A stretch of DNA of 64,000 nucleotides. It comes from Nitrospira sp. UBA5698 (GTDB lineage Bacteria > Nitrospirota > Nitrospiria > Nitrospirales > Nitrospiraceae). The notes under the pieces are model-generated. The model saw nothing but the letters and a program-made list of their open reading frames with translations. It did no database searches and was not told the origin of the DNA. The position numbers and the translations under genes are program-made. Each line of letters begins with the position of its first letter. Positions within the stretch are counted from its first letter, which is position 1. Positions 1 through 8,135 of this stretch are shown in pieces. The stretch is taken from positions 124,001 to 188,000 of the forward strand of contig DIHK01000018.1 in the NCBI GenBank assembly GCA_002420115.1, in the 5' to 3' direction.

Positions 1-54
1 CAGCAATGGCATTGATTGAGTCATCATGGTCATTTAAACCACGCGGCCAGTACA

Positions 55-621
55 TTACGTCGAGACACGCGTGAGCGTATTCTCATCCGTATGATGAAAC
101 AGATCCTTCCGACCCGGCATACGGAGTTGCGTCTCCTCCTTATAGTGAAATCGATTCTGATCAAAAATCGTCACCGTCAGTTCATAGCGCACCGTCTTGA
201 ACTCCCTGGTGAGAAACCGATTCGAACAGATCCCATAGGTCTCCGACCCGCCCTCCGCCACCAGCGTAAAGGCTGTGGCGGTCGGCTCCACCGTCCCGCC
301 AGCCAGCACGGCCACCCCGCGTGGCACAATAAAACAGCGTAGCACCTGCTGCTCACCGGGATCCCACAGCCAATACCCGACCTCTTCATGAAACGGGTCC
401 GCCTCTCCGAGGCGATGCGCAACCGTCGCATAGCGCAAGCCATACAATTCCTGTTCATGATTACGCACTACTCCGATTGGAGCAAATGTGACCCGCTCGC
501 GAAACCGATTCTGCTCTGTCCCACGATCATCGGATGGCGCTTCATCAGCACCCTTGTCTCCCTCCCAGACACCCGCTAAGACCGCCAATGGCCCAAGCTG
601 TCTCACCCCATCTGCTTCCAT
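55..621 (-). CDS. Nitrobindin-like heme-binding beta-barrel protein
   Basis: Predicted cytoplasmic beta-barrel of the FABP/THAP4 (nitrobindin) family, which binds heme in a lipocalin-like fold. The protein is 188 residues and opens with the family pattern LGPLAVLAGVWEG, has a central GYW turn, and ends FHHTDENTLTRV, where family members carry the heme-ligating histidine. The start at 621 is chosen because a strong AGGAGG lies five bases upstream; an in-frame ATG 11 codons earlier has no ribosome site. It stands alone, divergent from the flavoprotein gene at 889. The family assignment is by pattern memory; heme binding itself is not shown by the sequence. Confidence 0.72.
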   Translation of the reverse strand: MEADGVRQLGPLAVLAGVWEGDKGADEAPSDDRGTEQNRFRERVTFAPIGVVRNHEQELYGLRYATVAHRLGEADPFHEEVGYWLWDPGEQQVLRCFIVPRGVAVLAGGTVEPTATAFTLVAEGGSETYGICSNRFLTREFKTVRYELTVTIFDQNRFHYKEETQLRMPGRKDLFHHTDENTLTRVST

Positions 622-888
622 GCTCTCCTCCTGCCGGATACTGGTCCTGAACAAAGCATTTCACAAAGACGCAGCCGTCAAACGAATACGGAACTCTGTT
701 CACCATTGTAAGAGGTCCGTGACAACCGGTGCAAATCAGCAGCATGGAATGGAGCCACCTCCGAATTCAGCCTTGTGTCACAGTCGCTCAAGGATCAGAT
801 TCGCACATCGTCTATTTTCTTGGCGAGAAGACACCTCCACGATATCGTACCTGCAATATACTCGTGGACCCGATGCAGGTGCCCCTTT

Positions 889-2286
889 ATGCGTTCCTAT
901 GACCTGGTGGTCGTCGGTAGTGGACCAGCCGGCCAAAAAGCAGCGGTCCAAGCGGCGAAACTGTCCAAGCGCGTGGCCATCATTGAGAGGGCCCGGCAAC
1001 TTGGAGGCGCCTCGCTCAATACCGGCACATTACCCAGCAAAACCCTCAAAGATACCATTGAGTACGTCCATGGCTTGCGTCGGCGAGGACTGGCCCAGTT
1101 GGGCGCAGCACTCACCAGACAACTGACCCTGCCCGACCTGATGACCCGCAAAGATCAAGTCATCGAGACTGAAGTCGGTGTGATCACCCATCAGCTGCAG
1201 CGCAATCATATCGACATCATTCCAGGTACCGCCGCTTTTCTTGACCCGCACACCCTCAGCGTGACGCGATCGGATGGGCAGATCAATCAGGTCCGGGCCT
1301 CAGCCATTATCCTGGCCACAGGCTCACGACCACGCCGTCCCTCAGAAATTCCGTTTGACGATCTGATTATTTGCGACTCTGACTCCTTCCTCCGCACCAC
1401 CATGAATCCGACCAGCATCATCGTGATCGGAGGAGGCGTCATCGGCACTGAGTACGCCTCGATGTTGGCTGCGTTCGGAATCAACGTCACCCTGATCGAT
1501 CGGCGGACACAGATGTTGCGGTTCTTGGACCTGGAAATTGCGCAGGCCCTTGAGGCTCAAATGCAGCAGAATGGGGTCACGATGCGACTCGGGCAGGAAT
1601 ACCTGGACATATCCGTCGACCACACGGCTCGCCCGACAGTCCATTTTCAACATGGAGAGACCGTCACCGCTGACATGTTGCTCTACACGATGGGACGAGT
1701 CGGTAATATCGAAGCGCTGAATCTGGGAGCAATCGGCCTCACGACGGACCAGCAGGGACAGCTCTCCGTGAATGCCCACTACCAAACAGATCTTCCTCAC
1801 ATTTACGCGACCGGCGATGTCATCGGGTTTCCTGCGCTTGCCGCAACCGCCATGGAGCAGGGACGACTCGCGGCCTGCCATGCGTTTCAGTTACCCGACA
1901 CGCATAAACCCAAAGTGATTCCGTATGGTATTTACAGTATTCCTGAAGTCTCGATGGTGGGCCTTCATGAGGAGGAGCTCACCGCTGCAAACATTCCGCA
2001 CGCCACCGGGAGAGCCTTCTTTCGAGAAATGGCACGGGGGCACATCAGCGGCGACCTCCATGGTCTCTTAAAGGTGATCTTTCACCGCGAGACGCACGCA
2101 TTGTTGGGTGTCCACATCATTGGAGCCGGAGCGACGGAGCTGATTCACATCGGCCAATCGGTCCTTACCTATGGAGGAACCGTCGAGTACTTCGTCCATA
2201 ACGTTTTCAATTATCCCACGATGGCCGAGTGCTATCGTACCGCAGCCCTCGATGGGCTAAACCGGCTGCTCCATCCCCACTCGTAG
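889..2286 (+). CDS. FAD-dependent pyridine nucleotide-disulfide oxidoreductase, SthA-like, without active-site cysteines
   Basis: A 465-residue class I flavoprotein reductase related to soluble transhydrogenase SthA, which moves hydride between NADH and NADP. It has the N-terminal FAD motif VVVGSGPAGQ, the second Rossmann motif VIGGGVIG, a C-terminal FAD motif around YATGDVIGFP and the dimerisation domain ending in FNYPTMAECYR. Where disulfide reductases have CxxxxC and SthA has one cysteine, this protein reads GGASLNTGTLPSK, with no cysteine at all. The start at 889 fits family length; an upstream in-frame start at 775 would add an unlikely 38-residue extension. A paralogue lies at 46136. 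The cofactor and reaction are inferred from the family. Confidence 0.85.
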   Translation: MRSYDLVVVGSGPAGQKAAVQAAKLSKRVAIIERARQLGGASLNTGTLPSKTLKDTIEYVHGLRRRGLAQLGAALTRQLTLPDLMTRKDQVIETEVGVITHQLQRNHIDIIPGTAAFLDPHTLSVTRSDGQINQVRASAIILATGSRPRRPSEIPFDDLIICDSDSFLRTTMNPTSIIVIGGGVIGTEYASMLAAFGINVTLIDRRTQMLRFLDLEIAQALEAQMQQNGVTMRLGQEYLDISVDHTARPTVHFQHGETVTADMLLYTMGRVGNIEALNLGAIGLTTDQQGQLSVNAHYQTDLPHIYATGDVIGFPALAATAMEQGRLAACHAFQLPDTHKPKVIPYGIYSIPEVSMVGLHEEELTAANIPHATGRAFFREMARGHISGDLHGLLKVIFHRETHALLGVHIIGAGATELIHIGQSVLTYGGTVEYFVHNVFNYPTMAECYRTAALDGLNRLLHPHS

Positions 2287-2552
2287 TACACTCGTATCAG
2301 GCTGCCAGACAGGGCCTCTTCTCACTAGGAGTATCCAGCGCTGGGAGAGTTCGGGTCAATTGGCCCACAGCAGATTTGCTAAAACCGTTAAAAGGAATAT
2401 ACTCACCGTATACCTGCCGGTCGTCATGAGCTACGTGGAGTCGTAGTCATGAAGATGATCCCGACGATCAGCTCTGCATCTTCCAGAAGTTTCTTCACTG
2501 AATTCCCACCAGCGATTTCCAGCTGGAAACGCCCACCACAGGAGGTCTGGCC

Positions 2553-3035
2553 ATGTCTATTCCACGCACCCTGAAGTCACGTCTTGATCACGAACATGTC
2601 CATTACGATATCTTGGCTCACTCTCACACAAATCGAGCGCGTGCAGTTGCCGAAAGCCTTCATCTCCCGGAACAGTCCATGGCCAAAGTGGTTATCGTAA
2701 AGGTCAAAGAACGATTCGTCACCATGGTTCTGCCGGCCACGACAAAGATCGATTTCCAACGCCTGCGAGGAATGTTCGGCACCCACCGCGTCCGACTTGC
2801 GACCGAGGAAGAATTGGCACAGCTTTTCCCAGACTGCGAAGTCGGTGCGATGCCGCCGCTCGGCACCCTCTACGGCCTTCCGGTCTACGTTGACCGCTCG
2901 CTCATCGGGGACGAGGAGATTCTCTTTGAGGCAGGGACTCACTCAGAAGCGATCCGGATGCGTTATTGGGATTTTGCAGCGCTCGTATTTCCCACAGTCG
3001 CCGAATTTAACCGGCCGCCCACAGCAAGCTGTTGA
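2553..3035 (+). CDS. YbaK/EbsC-family aminoacyl-tRNA deacylase-like protein
   Basis: A 160-residue free-standing YbaK-type domain, a family that hydrolyses mischarged aminoacyl-tRNAs (for example Cys- or Ala-tRNA(Pro)). The conserved lysine sits in the central segment MAKVVIVKVKERF, followed by TKIDFQRL and a glycine-rich GAMPPLGTLYGLP loop, all typical. The start is fixed by AGGAGGT a short distance upstream of the ATG. It is monocistronic, in the same direction as its neighbours. The exact tRNA substrate cannot be told from sequence; some members of this family have been re-purposed as general binding proteins. Confidence 0.85.
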   Translation: MSIPRTLKSRLDHEHVHYDILAHSHTNRARAVAESLHLPEQSMAKVVIVKVKERFVTMVLPATTKIDFQRLRGMFGTHRVRLATEEELAQLFPDCEVGAMPPLGTLYGLPVYVDRSLIGDEEILFEAGTHSEAIRMRYWDFAALVFPTVAEFNRPPTASC

Positions 3036-3142
3036 CATCTGGAGATCCGCCGAGTGACAGCCCAAATATTCGGTTTTCTTCCCCTAAAACTGGTAGGATA
3101 GGATCGTGCTTGAGAGTGTCACCCTCTTGTGAAAGGACATCC

Positions 3143-4171
3143 ATGCAAAACAGTTCAAAGCTTATAGCAGCCTGCATCATCGCCTCGCTTATCGGCCTAC
3201 CCACCCTGTCATTTGCCAAGGCGCGAGGTGGTGGTGGAGGATATTCGAGCGGGTCTCGTGGCGGAAATTCATCAATGGGATTCGGAAGCCGTGGATCACG
3301 AACCCATCAGGAGAACGGTGCCAAGCCCATTGAACAATCCACGACCTCCAGACCTTCAACGACACCACCACCTCAGACCACGAACAGCCCGACGGCTCAA
3401 CCGACCCCGGCCACGTCTCCTTCCTGGTTCCAACGCAATCCCTTGCTTGCTGGGATCGCCGGTGGTTTAGCCGGAACATGGCTCGGCCATATGCTCTTTG
3501 GTGCGACAGAGAGCACCGCTAAAACCACGGACACGGAATCGGGATCTGGATCGGCACCAGCATCCACATCGGGAAACTCTTTCGGGCTCATCCTCCTCCT
3601 GATGGCGATCGGAGCAGGCGCCTTCTACTTTTTCAGAAAGTCTAAGCAGACTCCTGCACCGGTATTCACCGGACTCTCACGCAGCACCGCTACGAGAGGA
3701 AGCCTCCTCGACGTATCGGCCAACCGCTCCACCGACGATGTCGACACTGAGACCTACACCGTGACATCCGAGGATAAAGCGGCCTTCCAGCAATTACTGA
3801 CAGAGATTCAAATGGCCTGGAGTGCACAAGATGTGGCCGCACTACGACGGCACCTGACACCAGAAATGTTGAGCTATTTCAGCACCGCGTTGGCCGAAGA
3901 CAGCAGTCGCGGCGTACAGAATCACGTGGAAGACGTGGTGTTGCTGAAGGGAGATGTACGAGAAGCTTGGTCCGAAGACTCAACCGACTATGCCACGGTG
4001 GATCTCCGTTGGAATGCCCGTGACTATACCGTCTCCACAACCATCCCACGTGGAGAGCCTGGCTATCTGGTTGAGGGCAGTGACGACACCGCAACGGAAT
4101 CCATTGAAGTATGGACCTTCATGCGTGTGCGAAATGGCCAGTGGCTTTTGTCAGCCATCCAGCAGCAATAA
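3143..4171 (+). CDS. Tim44-like domain protein, secreted or membrane anchored
   Basis: A 342-residue protein with a signal peptide (MQNSSKLIAACIIASLIGLP, cleavage near SFA-KA), a Gly/Ser-rich stretch (residues about 25-60), a Thr/Pro-rich linker, a glycine-zipper hydrophobic helix near 110-125 (LLAGIAGGLAGTWLGHMLF), a second membrane helix near 150-165, and a C-terminal Tim44-type domain (about 215-342) ending in WTFMRVRNGQWLLSAIQ. Bacterial proteins of this layout are common but of unknown role; in mitochondria the Tim44 domain binds the membrane and the import motor. GAAAGGAC precedes the chosen ATG. The gene ends just before a shared terminator hairpin at 4184-4211. Confidence 0.78.
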   Translation: MQNSSKLIAACIIASLIGLPTLSFAKARGGGGGYSSGSRGGNSSMGFGSRGSRTHQENGAKPIEQSTTSRPSTTPPPQTTNSPTAQPTPATSPSWFQRNPLLAGIAGGLAGTWLGHMLFGATESTAKTTDTESGSGSAPASTSGNSFGLILLLMAIGAGAFYFFRKSKQTPAPVFTGLSRSTATRGSLLDVSANRSTDDVDTETYTVTSEDKAAFQQLLTEIQMAWSAQDVAALRRHLTPEMLSYFSTALAEDSSRGVQNHVEDVVLLKGDVREAWSEDSTDYATVDLRWNARDYTVSTTIPRGEPGYLVEGSDDTATESIEVWTFMRVRNGQWLLSAIQQQ

Positions 4172-4183
4172 TCGATTCAAGAA

Positions 4184-4211
4184 GGCGGCTGGCTCAGCCG
4201 AGTCAGCCGCC
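4184..4211. terminator. Bidirectional terminator hairpin between convergent genes
   Basis: GGCGGCTGGCTC and GAGTCAGCCGCC form a 12-bp stem with one mismatch and a 4-base loop. It lies between the stop of the Tim44-like gene and the convergent small membrane protein gene, whose stop codon is inside the stem. There is no long T-run, so termination is inferred from position and stem strength. Confidence 0.55.
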
Positions 4212-4460
4212 GATCCCCTTCCAAAAACAAGGCGTCAGGACGTAGGCTGCAGCCGAGACCAACACACCAACTACCACACCCAGCAGCCCCGCCACATAGA
4301 GTCCTGCAAACGGCGCAGCCAACACGACTAAGAGCATAAACAAGGCTATCGAAGGATGGGCTTCATAAAACGCCCGACGGGAGTCGGTCGTAAACGAATT
4401 GGTGACGCGAGATTCAGAAGACCGAACCATGTTTCTTCTATCACCGCTTTCAGATCCCAT
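4203..4460 (-). CDS. Small membrane protein of unknown function
   Basis: An 85-residue protein I do not recognise. A polar N-terminal third (residues 1-35) is followed by two hydrophobic stretches, about 37-55 (IALFMLLVVLAAPFAGLYVA) and 57-75 (LLGVVVGVLVSAAAYVL), suggesting two membrane helices. Its ATG directly follows the TAG of the upstream SDR gene, so the two are probably cotranscribed and translationally coupled; an internal ATG at residue 11 (MVRSS) is an alternative start. No motif suggests a role. Confidence 0.6.
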   Translation of the reverse strand: MGSESGDRRNMVRSSESRVTNSFTTDSRRAFYEAHPSIALFMLLVVLAAPFAGLYVAGLLGVVVGVLVSAAAYVLTPCFWKGIGG

Positions 4461-5069
4461 CTATAGACCTTCGAGCTTTCGTGGATCGATTGTCTGACCT
4501 GTCATCGTACCCTCAACACTCGCGAGGTAAGCTTGCGCCACACGCGCAGCCGGCATGCCAAGCGAGGGGTCCATCTTGCGTGCAACAAGAGTTTCAGTCA
4601 CCCAAGGTGGACTCACCACATTGACTCGGATCCCACGTGGCAGTTCCAGAGCAGCCGCCCGGACAAAACCTTCAAGCCCGGCATTCACCATACTGATGGA
4701 AGCGCTGCCCTTGATCGGTTCCCGACTGAGCACTCCGGTTGTGAGCGTCAATGACCCACCATCGGCAATGAACTGCCGACCGATCCGTACGAGATTGGCT
4801 TGCCCCATCAGCTTGTTTGAGAAACTGAAGAGATAGTCTGCATCAGTCAAATCATCGAGACTTCCAAACTTTGCTTGTCCGGCCGCACTGACCACTGCAT
4901 CGAATTTTCCCACTGCCAGAAACATCGCACGGATCGAATCCGGCGCGGCCAGATCGACAGTTACGGCTCCTGAATTCCGTCCAGCCACGACGACCTCATG
5001 CCGCTCCGAAAGCATCTTCACCACAGCTGATCCAATCGTCCCCGTTCCACCAACTACAATCACACGCAT
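4461..5069 (-). CDS. Short-chain dehydrogenase/reductase (SDR)
   Basis: A 202-residue cytoplasmic SDR. The N-terminal Rossmann motif is GGTGTIGSAV and a short acidic segment follows at VDLAAPDS. In place of the classical YxxxK catalytic pair the region reads SASISMVNAGLEGFVRAAALEL, so the tyrosine and lysine seem to be missing or moved, as in several compact atypical SDRs. Translation start is supported by AAGGAG seven to nine bases upstream of ATG. It is upstream of and abuts the small membrane protein gene. Substrate is unknown; reductase activity is an inference that should be treated with care given the altered active site. Confidence 0.78.
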   Translation of the reverse strand: MRVIVVGGTGTIGSAVVKMLSERHEVVVAGRNSGAVTVDLAAPDSIRAMFLAVGKFDAVVSAAGQAKFGSLDDLTDADYLFSFSNKLMGQANLVRIGRQFIADGGSLTLTTGVLSREPIKGSASISMVNAGLEGFVRAAALELPRGIRVNVVSPPWVTETLVARKMDPSLGMPAARVAQAYLASVEGTMTGQTIDPRKLEGL

Positions 5070-5107
5070 AGCGTATTCTCCTTCCAGTGCCCCTTCTCTC
5101 CAAACAG

Positions 5108-5139
5108 AAACGGGCAGGGGACTTCTCCCCTGCCCGTTT
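5108..5139 (-). terminator. Intrinsic terminator of the SmbP gene
   Basis: A perfect 13-bp stem (AAACGGGCAGGGG with CCCCTGCCCGTTT) and 6-base loop, 34 bases after the SmbP stop. On the minus strand it is followed by a T-rich run (TTTCTGTTT), the usual layout of a rho-independent terminator. Confidence 0.8.
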
Positions 5140-5173
5140 ATACGAACTCACCATCACCGGATGGTACGGACGC

Positions 5174-5515
5174 TTACTTGGCTTCGGTCAAATGGGTGAG
5201 CGCTGCTTCGGCATGTTGCGTGGCAACGTCGGCATGGCCCGCCTTGCCATGCTCGATGGCTTCCGTCAGATGCTTGATCCCTTCGCCCAAATGCGGATTT
5301 TTCCCTCCCCGTTCGGCATGATTCCGTGACTTTTCCGCATGGGTCGCCAGTACGTCAGCATGCCCCTGTTTGCCATGCTCCACTGCCTCTTTCGCATGCG
5401 CAATGGAGTCCAACACGTTCCCGGCTGGAGACGGCTGAGCGTTGAGCACCGGAACACTCACCAACATCCCAAGCGCACCGAGAATGAATGCCCCGCGATA
5501 GAATTTACTCTTCAT
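5174..5515 (-). CDS. smbP: Small periplasmic metal-binding protein, SmbP-like
   Basis: A 113-residue exported protein with a signal peptide (MKSKFYRGAFILGALGMLVS, cleavage near LNA-QP) followed by histidine-rich helical repeats. Two units share the pattern HxxEAxEHGKxGHADVxxxHAE (residues about 40-67 and 78-105), giving about a dozen regularly spaced histidines. This matches SmbP, the copper- and divalent-metal-binding periplasmic protein known from Nitrosomonas europaea. AGGAGGGGC lies before tandem ATG codons at 5521 and 5515; the second has the better spacing. It has its own terminator and a likely promoter, so it is probably monocistronic. Metal preference is not readable from sequence. 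Confidence 0.82.
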   Translation of the reverse strand: MKSKFYRGAFILGALGMLVSVPVLNAQPSPAGNVLDSIAHAKEAVEHGKQGHADVLATHAEKSRNHAERGGKNPHLGEGIKHLTEAIEHGKAGHADVATQHAEAALTHLTEAK

Positions 5516-5578
5516 CGTCATGCCCCTCCTGGTTAAGCGTGTTGTGCCGAGTACCACTATCTGCAATCTGGGGTTTAC

Positions 5579-5607
5579 CTTAGCACAACATTTCTGTAGC
5601 CTGTCAA
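5579..5607 (-). promoter_or_regulatory. Probable sigma-70 promoter of smbP
   Basis: On the minus strand TTGACA (5607-5602) is followed after 17 bases by GCTAAG (5584-5579), preceded by TGT in the extended -10 position. The -35 box is perfect and the -10 weak. It points at smbP, about 65 bases from the start codon. Confidence 0.35.
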
Positions 5608-5610
5608 TCA

Positions 5611-5841
5611 ATGGACCTTCCACATTCCACCTCTCACCCCCGCGATCCCTTACACGGGATCACCTTGGAAACCATTGTCACGACCCTGGTCGCTCGGCAC
5701 GGATGGGCCGAACTGGGTCGGCGCGTGCCCATCCGCTGCTTCCGCCATCATCCAACGATCAAGTCCAGTCTGACATTCCTGCGCAAGACGCCATGGGCAC
5801 GCACACGTGTGGAGCAACTGTTTGTCAGAGACCTGCCCTAG
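5611..5841 (+). CDS. VF530 family (DUF2132) putative DNA-binding protein
   Basis: A 76-residue protein that follows the VF530 family closely: DPLHGITLETIVTTLV, GWAELGRRVPIRCF, then IKSSLTFLRKTPWARTRVE. A member of this family from Vibrio fischeri has a solved structure and has been described as a DNA-binding fold, but its cellular role is unknown. It is divergent from smbP and 16 bases upstream of the YaeQ-family gene, with which it probably forms a two-gene operon. Confidence 0.85.
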   Translation: MDLPHSTSHPRDPLHGITLETIVTTLVARHGWAELGRRVPIRCFRHHPTIKSSLTFLRKTPWARTRVEQLFVRDLP

Positions 5842-5857
5842 ACTCCCCCTTGACCCT

Positions 5858-6403
5858 ATGGCAACGAACGCAACCATCTACAAAGCCGTCCTTCAGATCT
5901 CCGATCTAGACCGTCACTACTTTCAGGACCATACGCTGACCCTGGCACGACATCCATCCGAGACCGAAGAGCGCTTGATGATGCGAGTGCTCGCGTTTGC
6001 ACTCCATGCAGACGACGTCTTGGCATTCGGCCGTGGAGTCGGCACCGAGGATGAACCGGCCCTATGGCAACGGGATGCTACTGGGGCCATCGACCTCTGG
6101 ATCGAGATCGGTCAGCCGGATGAAAAAACCATTCGTCAAGCATGCGGCCGTTCCAAACAGGTCGTCATCTATGTCTACGGACCTCGCGGCGCAGAAGCCT
6201 GGTGGGAAAACCAGCGTGCCTCACTCGACCGCCTCAAGAACCTCGCTGTCACGCTGATCCCGATGGAGGGCATCCGCACCCTCGCAAATATGGCAAAACC
6301 TTCCATGCACTTACAATGGACAATCCAAGACGGGCATATCTGGATCGCGGATGGTACGCAGACCATCCAATTAGAATTACAACGATTGAAAGGGTGCGGT
6401 TGA
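5858..6403 (+). CDS. YaeQ family protein
   Basis: A 181-residue protein of the YaeQ family, recognisable by ATIYKAVLQISDLDRHYF, HPSETEERLMMRVLAFAL, DLWIEIGQPDEKTIRQAC and VYVYG-like strands. The fold is a variant of the PD-(D/E)xK nuclease fold, but the biochemical role is not settled; E. coli YaeQ was linked to suppression of haemolysin transcription defects. The ATG at 5858 matches the family N-terminus; an in-frame start 17 codons upstream would lie inside the VF530 gene. It is probably cotranscribed with VF530. Confidence 0.85.
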   Translation: MATNATIYKAVLQISDLDRHYFQDHTLTLARHPSETEERLMMRVLAFALHADDVLAFGRGVGTEDEPALWQRDATGAIDLWIEIGQPDEKTIRQACGRSKQVVIYVYGPRGAEAWWENQRASLDRLKNLAVTLIPMEGIRTLANMAKPSMHLQWTIQDGHIWIADGTQTIQLELQRLKGCG

Positions 6404-6518
6404 TGTCGTTCTGGATATCCAGATAACCGGGATGGTAAAGGGTAGCTGTGATCTACTTGTTGCTGCCCCAGCCTGAATAGAACGGGGTATGATGATGCCA
6501 ATCCTGAAAGAGGTCGAG

Positions 6519-7214
6519 ATGCAAACCTCTGTGCCACAAAGAGAGGTGTCAGCGCGCATGAGTAATGGGGAGCGCCTCATCCATCGCGTCTGCCTGGCGA
6601 TGGTGTTGCTGGTGACGATCACTGTCGCAGCTCAGTCGGTCTATGCCGCAGACAGTGGTCAGACGAAGTTCAGGCGTATTTCGACACAGTACATTGCAGC
6701 GTTGGGCGATCCGAGTGCAACCTCCGGAAATGGTGCGCAATTGTGGGGTCTGTGGCCACTGGATCCAGGGCCTCGAGGCGTGAAGCTGAACCGCTTTCAG
6801 TCGTTGAAAGAAGCTGGTGGCGTCGCTCCGTCCCGCTGGAAGTTCGACGAAGCAGACTGGTGGCTGGAGGAACACGGCTTGATCATGGAGCAACCGACTG
6901 TTCCGCTTCCTCCCGGGAAATATGTGGTCACCGGCGCTCGAAAGGTAACAGCAGTGTTGACGATTCATCCTCCCGACAGCCACGGCGACGGGCGCTGGGA
7001 ACTCGATCAAGGCGCGACGCTTTACGACGTGACCCACCTCGCCTGCCGATCCGCACGCTATACACCGACAACGGCGGGGAATTCGTGCTCACCGGCCAAC
7101 GCGAAACAAACGGCGTTTCCTGTTGCACCAGGGGGAGCGATGCCTCCGGTCGAGGGCTGCGCGAAACAGGATTACGCGGTGCTCATTGTGATCGGCGTGG
7201 GTGTAGAAAACTAA
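6519..7214 (+). CDS. Secreted conserved hypothetical protein, parent of a decayed copy downstream
   Basis: About 231 residues with a signal peptide (hydrophobic VCLAMVLLVTITVAAQ, cleavage near VYA-AD). The mature protein starts FRRISTQYIAALGDPSA and contains GAQLWGLWPLDPGPRGVKL, a pattern I associate with an uncharacterised proteobacterial/Nitrospira family. Six cysteines or so in the C-terminal part (ACRSARY, NSCSP, GCAKQ) would suit disulfides in the periplasm. AGAGG five bases before ATG 6519 supports that start; ATG 6558 gives a shorter, more usual signal peptide. The last 40 codons recur as a decayed copy at 8709-8846. No function is proposed. Confidence 0.65.
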   Translation: MQTSVPQREVSARMSNGERLIHRVCLAMVLLVTITVAAQSVYAADSGQTKFRRISTQYIAALGDPSATSGNGAQLWGLWPLDPGPRGVKLNRFQSLKEAGGVAPSRWKFDEADWWLEEHGLIMEQPTVPLPPGKYVVTGARKVTAVLTIHPPDSHGDGRWELDQGATLYDVTHLACRSARYTPTTAGNSCSPANAKQTAFPVAPGGAMPPVEGCAKQDYAVLIVIGVGVEN

Positions 7215-7354
7215 TCTGCGATGGCGCCGCGACGACCTCAATAACTGAAAGGTTCCCGGCACCTTTTCTAACTCTCTTTTAGTTCGTTGTTCCTAGATAC
7301 ACTCCGATTCTCGACGGCGCACTGAATCGCTGTCTCCATTAGACCTCGCCGCTT

Positions 7355-7618
7355 CTAGCGCCGTACAGGTTTACGGACGAGTTCCTTCTTGCCTCGCGGC
7401 AGGTGAAAGTCACATTGCAACCGACGGAAGAGTTCAGCCCCTTCCAGTCGTTGGATTTCTGCCGGCATTGCGACTTCCATCACAGATTGGCCTTTCATTG
7501 GTGTCAGCTGGACATGTACCGCCTTTCCGTTTCGATCCTTTCCGGAGGTCAGGATCCCTCCGCCCACGATCATTCCCCTCTTATCCGTGATGACATGCAT
7601 AGTCCTCTTCGTTTTCAC
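7355..7618 (-). CDS. Small hypothetical protein, beta-rich
   Basis: An 87-residue protein I do not recognise. It contains alternating polar and hydrophobic residues typical of beta strands (MHVITDKRGMIVGGGILTSG, VHVQLTPMKGQSVMEVAMP) and a basic C-terminus (RGKKELVRKPVRR). A GTG start at 7618 is chosen because AAGGAG lies six bases upstream; the earlier GTG at 7624 overlaps that ribosome site. It lies 20 bases downstream of 7639-7941 on the same strand and is probably in the same operon. Confidence 0.55.
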   Translation of the reverse strand: MKTKRTMHVITDKRGMIVGGGILTSGKDRNGKAVHVQLTPMKGQSVMEVAMPAEIQRLEGAELFRRLQCDFHLPRGKKELVRKPVRR

Positions 7619-7638
7619 CTGCACCTCCTTCGAACCGA

Positions 7639-7941
7639 TTAAACGTTACCCCCGCCTTGAATGCTAAAGTGTGCAAGCTCATTGCCAATATTAGTCACGG
7701 TTACCGAATAGACGATTGGACTCGGCGAACCGGGGTGCAAGCGAATGGGCTTTTTCTCTTTGGTGTGCTCGCTGACCATGAGCCGAACGGGGTTAATCCC
7801 AATGCCGTCAGCCATGATCCATTGTGCGCCGAAATCCTGACCGCCCCATTCTGCTTCATTGACTAGACCACCTAGGGCGATGTGGACTCGGGTGGATTGA
7901 CCAGGCGCCAGCCAGAATTCACCGACCTGATTGAATGCCAT
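7639..7941 (-). CDS. Hypothetical protein, 100 residues
   Basis: Unrecognised 100-residue protein without signal peptide or membrane helix. The sequence looks like a beta-sandwich: GEFWLAPGQSTRVHIALGG near the start and IVYSVTVTNIGNELAHFSIQ near the end, where the latter resembles the strand pattern of accessory immunoglobulin-like or CARDB-like domains. Translation signals are strong (AAGGAGGT six bases upstream of ATG) and a good promoter precedes it, so it should be well expressed. First gene of a probable two-gene unit with 7355-7618. Confidence 0.6.
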   Translation of the reverse strand: MAFNQVGEFWLAPGQSTRVHIALGGLVNEAEWGGQDFGAQWIMADGIGINPVRLMVSEHTKEKKPIRLHPGSPSPIVYSVTVTNIGNELAHFSIQGGGNV

Positions 7942-7970
7942 GAAGGACCTCCTTAGGAAAGTTGAGGGGC

Positions 7971-8000
7971 ATTATATCTGACAAGCAAATGCGATGACAT
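7971..8000 (-). promoter_or_regulatory. Sigma-70 promoter of the 7941 gene
   Basis: On the minus strand ATGTCA (8000-7995), an 18-base spacer and a perfect TATAAT (7976-7971), with the start codon 30 bases further on. Near-consensus, hence a probably strong constitutive promoter. Confidence 0.6.
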
Positions 8001-8135
8001 CCAGTCGTCGCTCGACACTGGTCCTTTCGAGTCATCCGATGTTTGCTTTTCATCTCCCCGGGACTACACAATAGGTCATACTCATTGAGCTCCGCCATCC
8101 CGGCCACTCTCAACAATCAACAGCGAGGTGTCATC

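Noticed and set aside
488..1126. A 212-codon plus-strand frame
   Set aside because: Overlaps both the nitrobindin-like gene (opposite strand) and the flavoprotein start; composition is typical of a shadow frame.
2229..2429. A 66-codon frame after the first flavoprotein gene
   Set aside because: Starts inside that gene in another frame, no ribosome site, no plausible protein pattern.
6743..7282. A 179-codon frame and its similar partner at 8627-9019
   Set aside because: Their likeness comes from the duplicated gene end read in a second frame; the true frame is that of the secreted protein at 6519.
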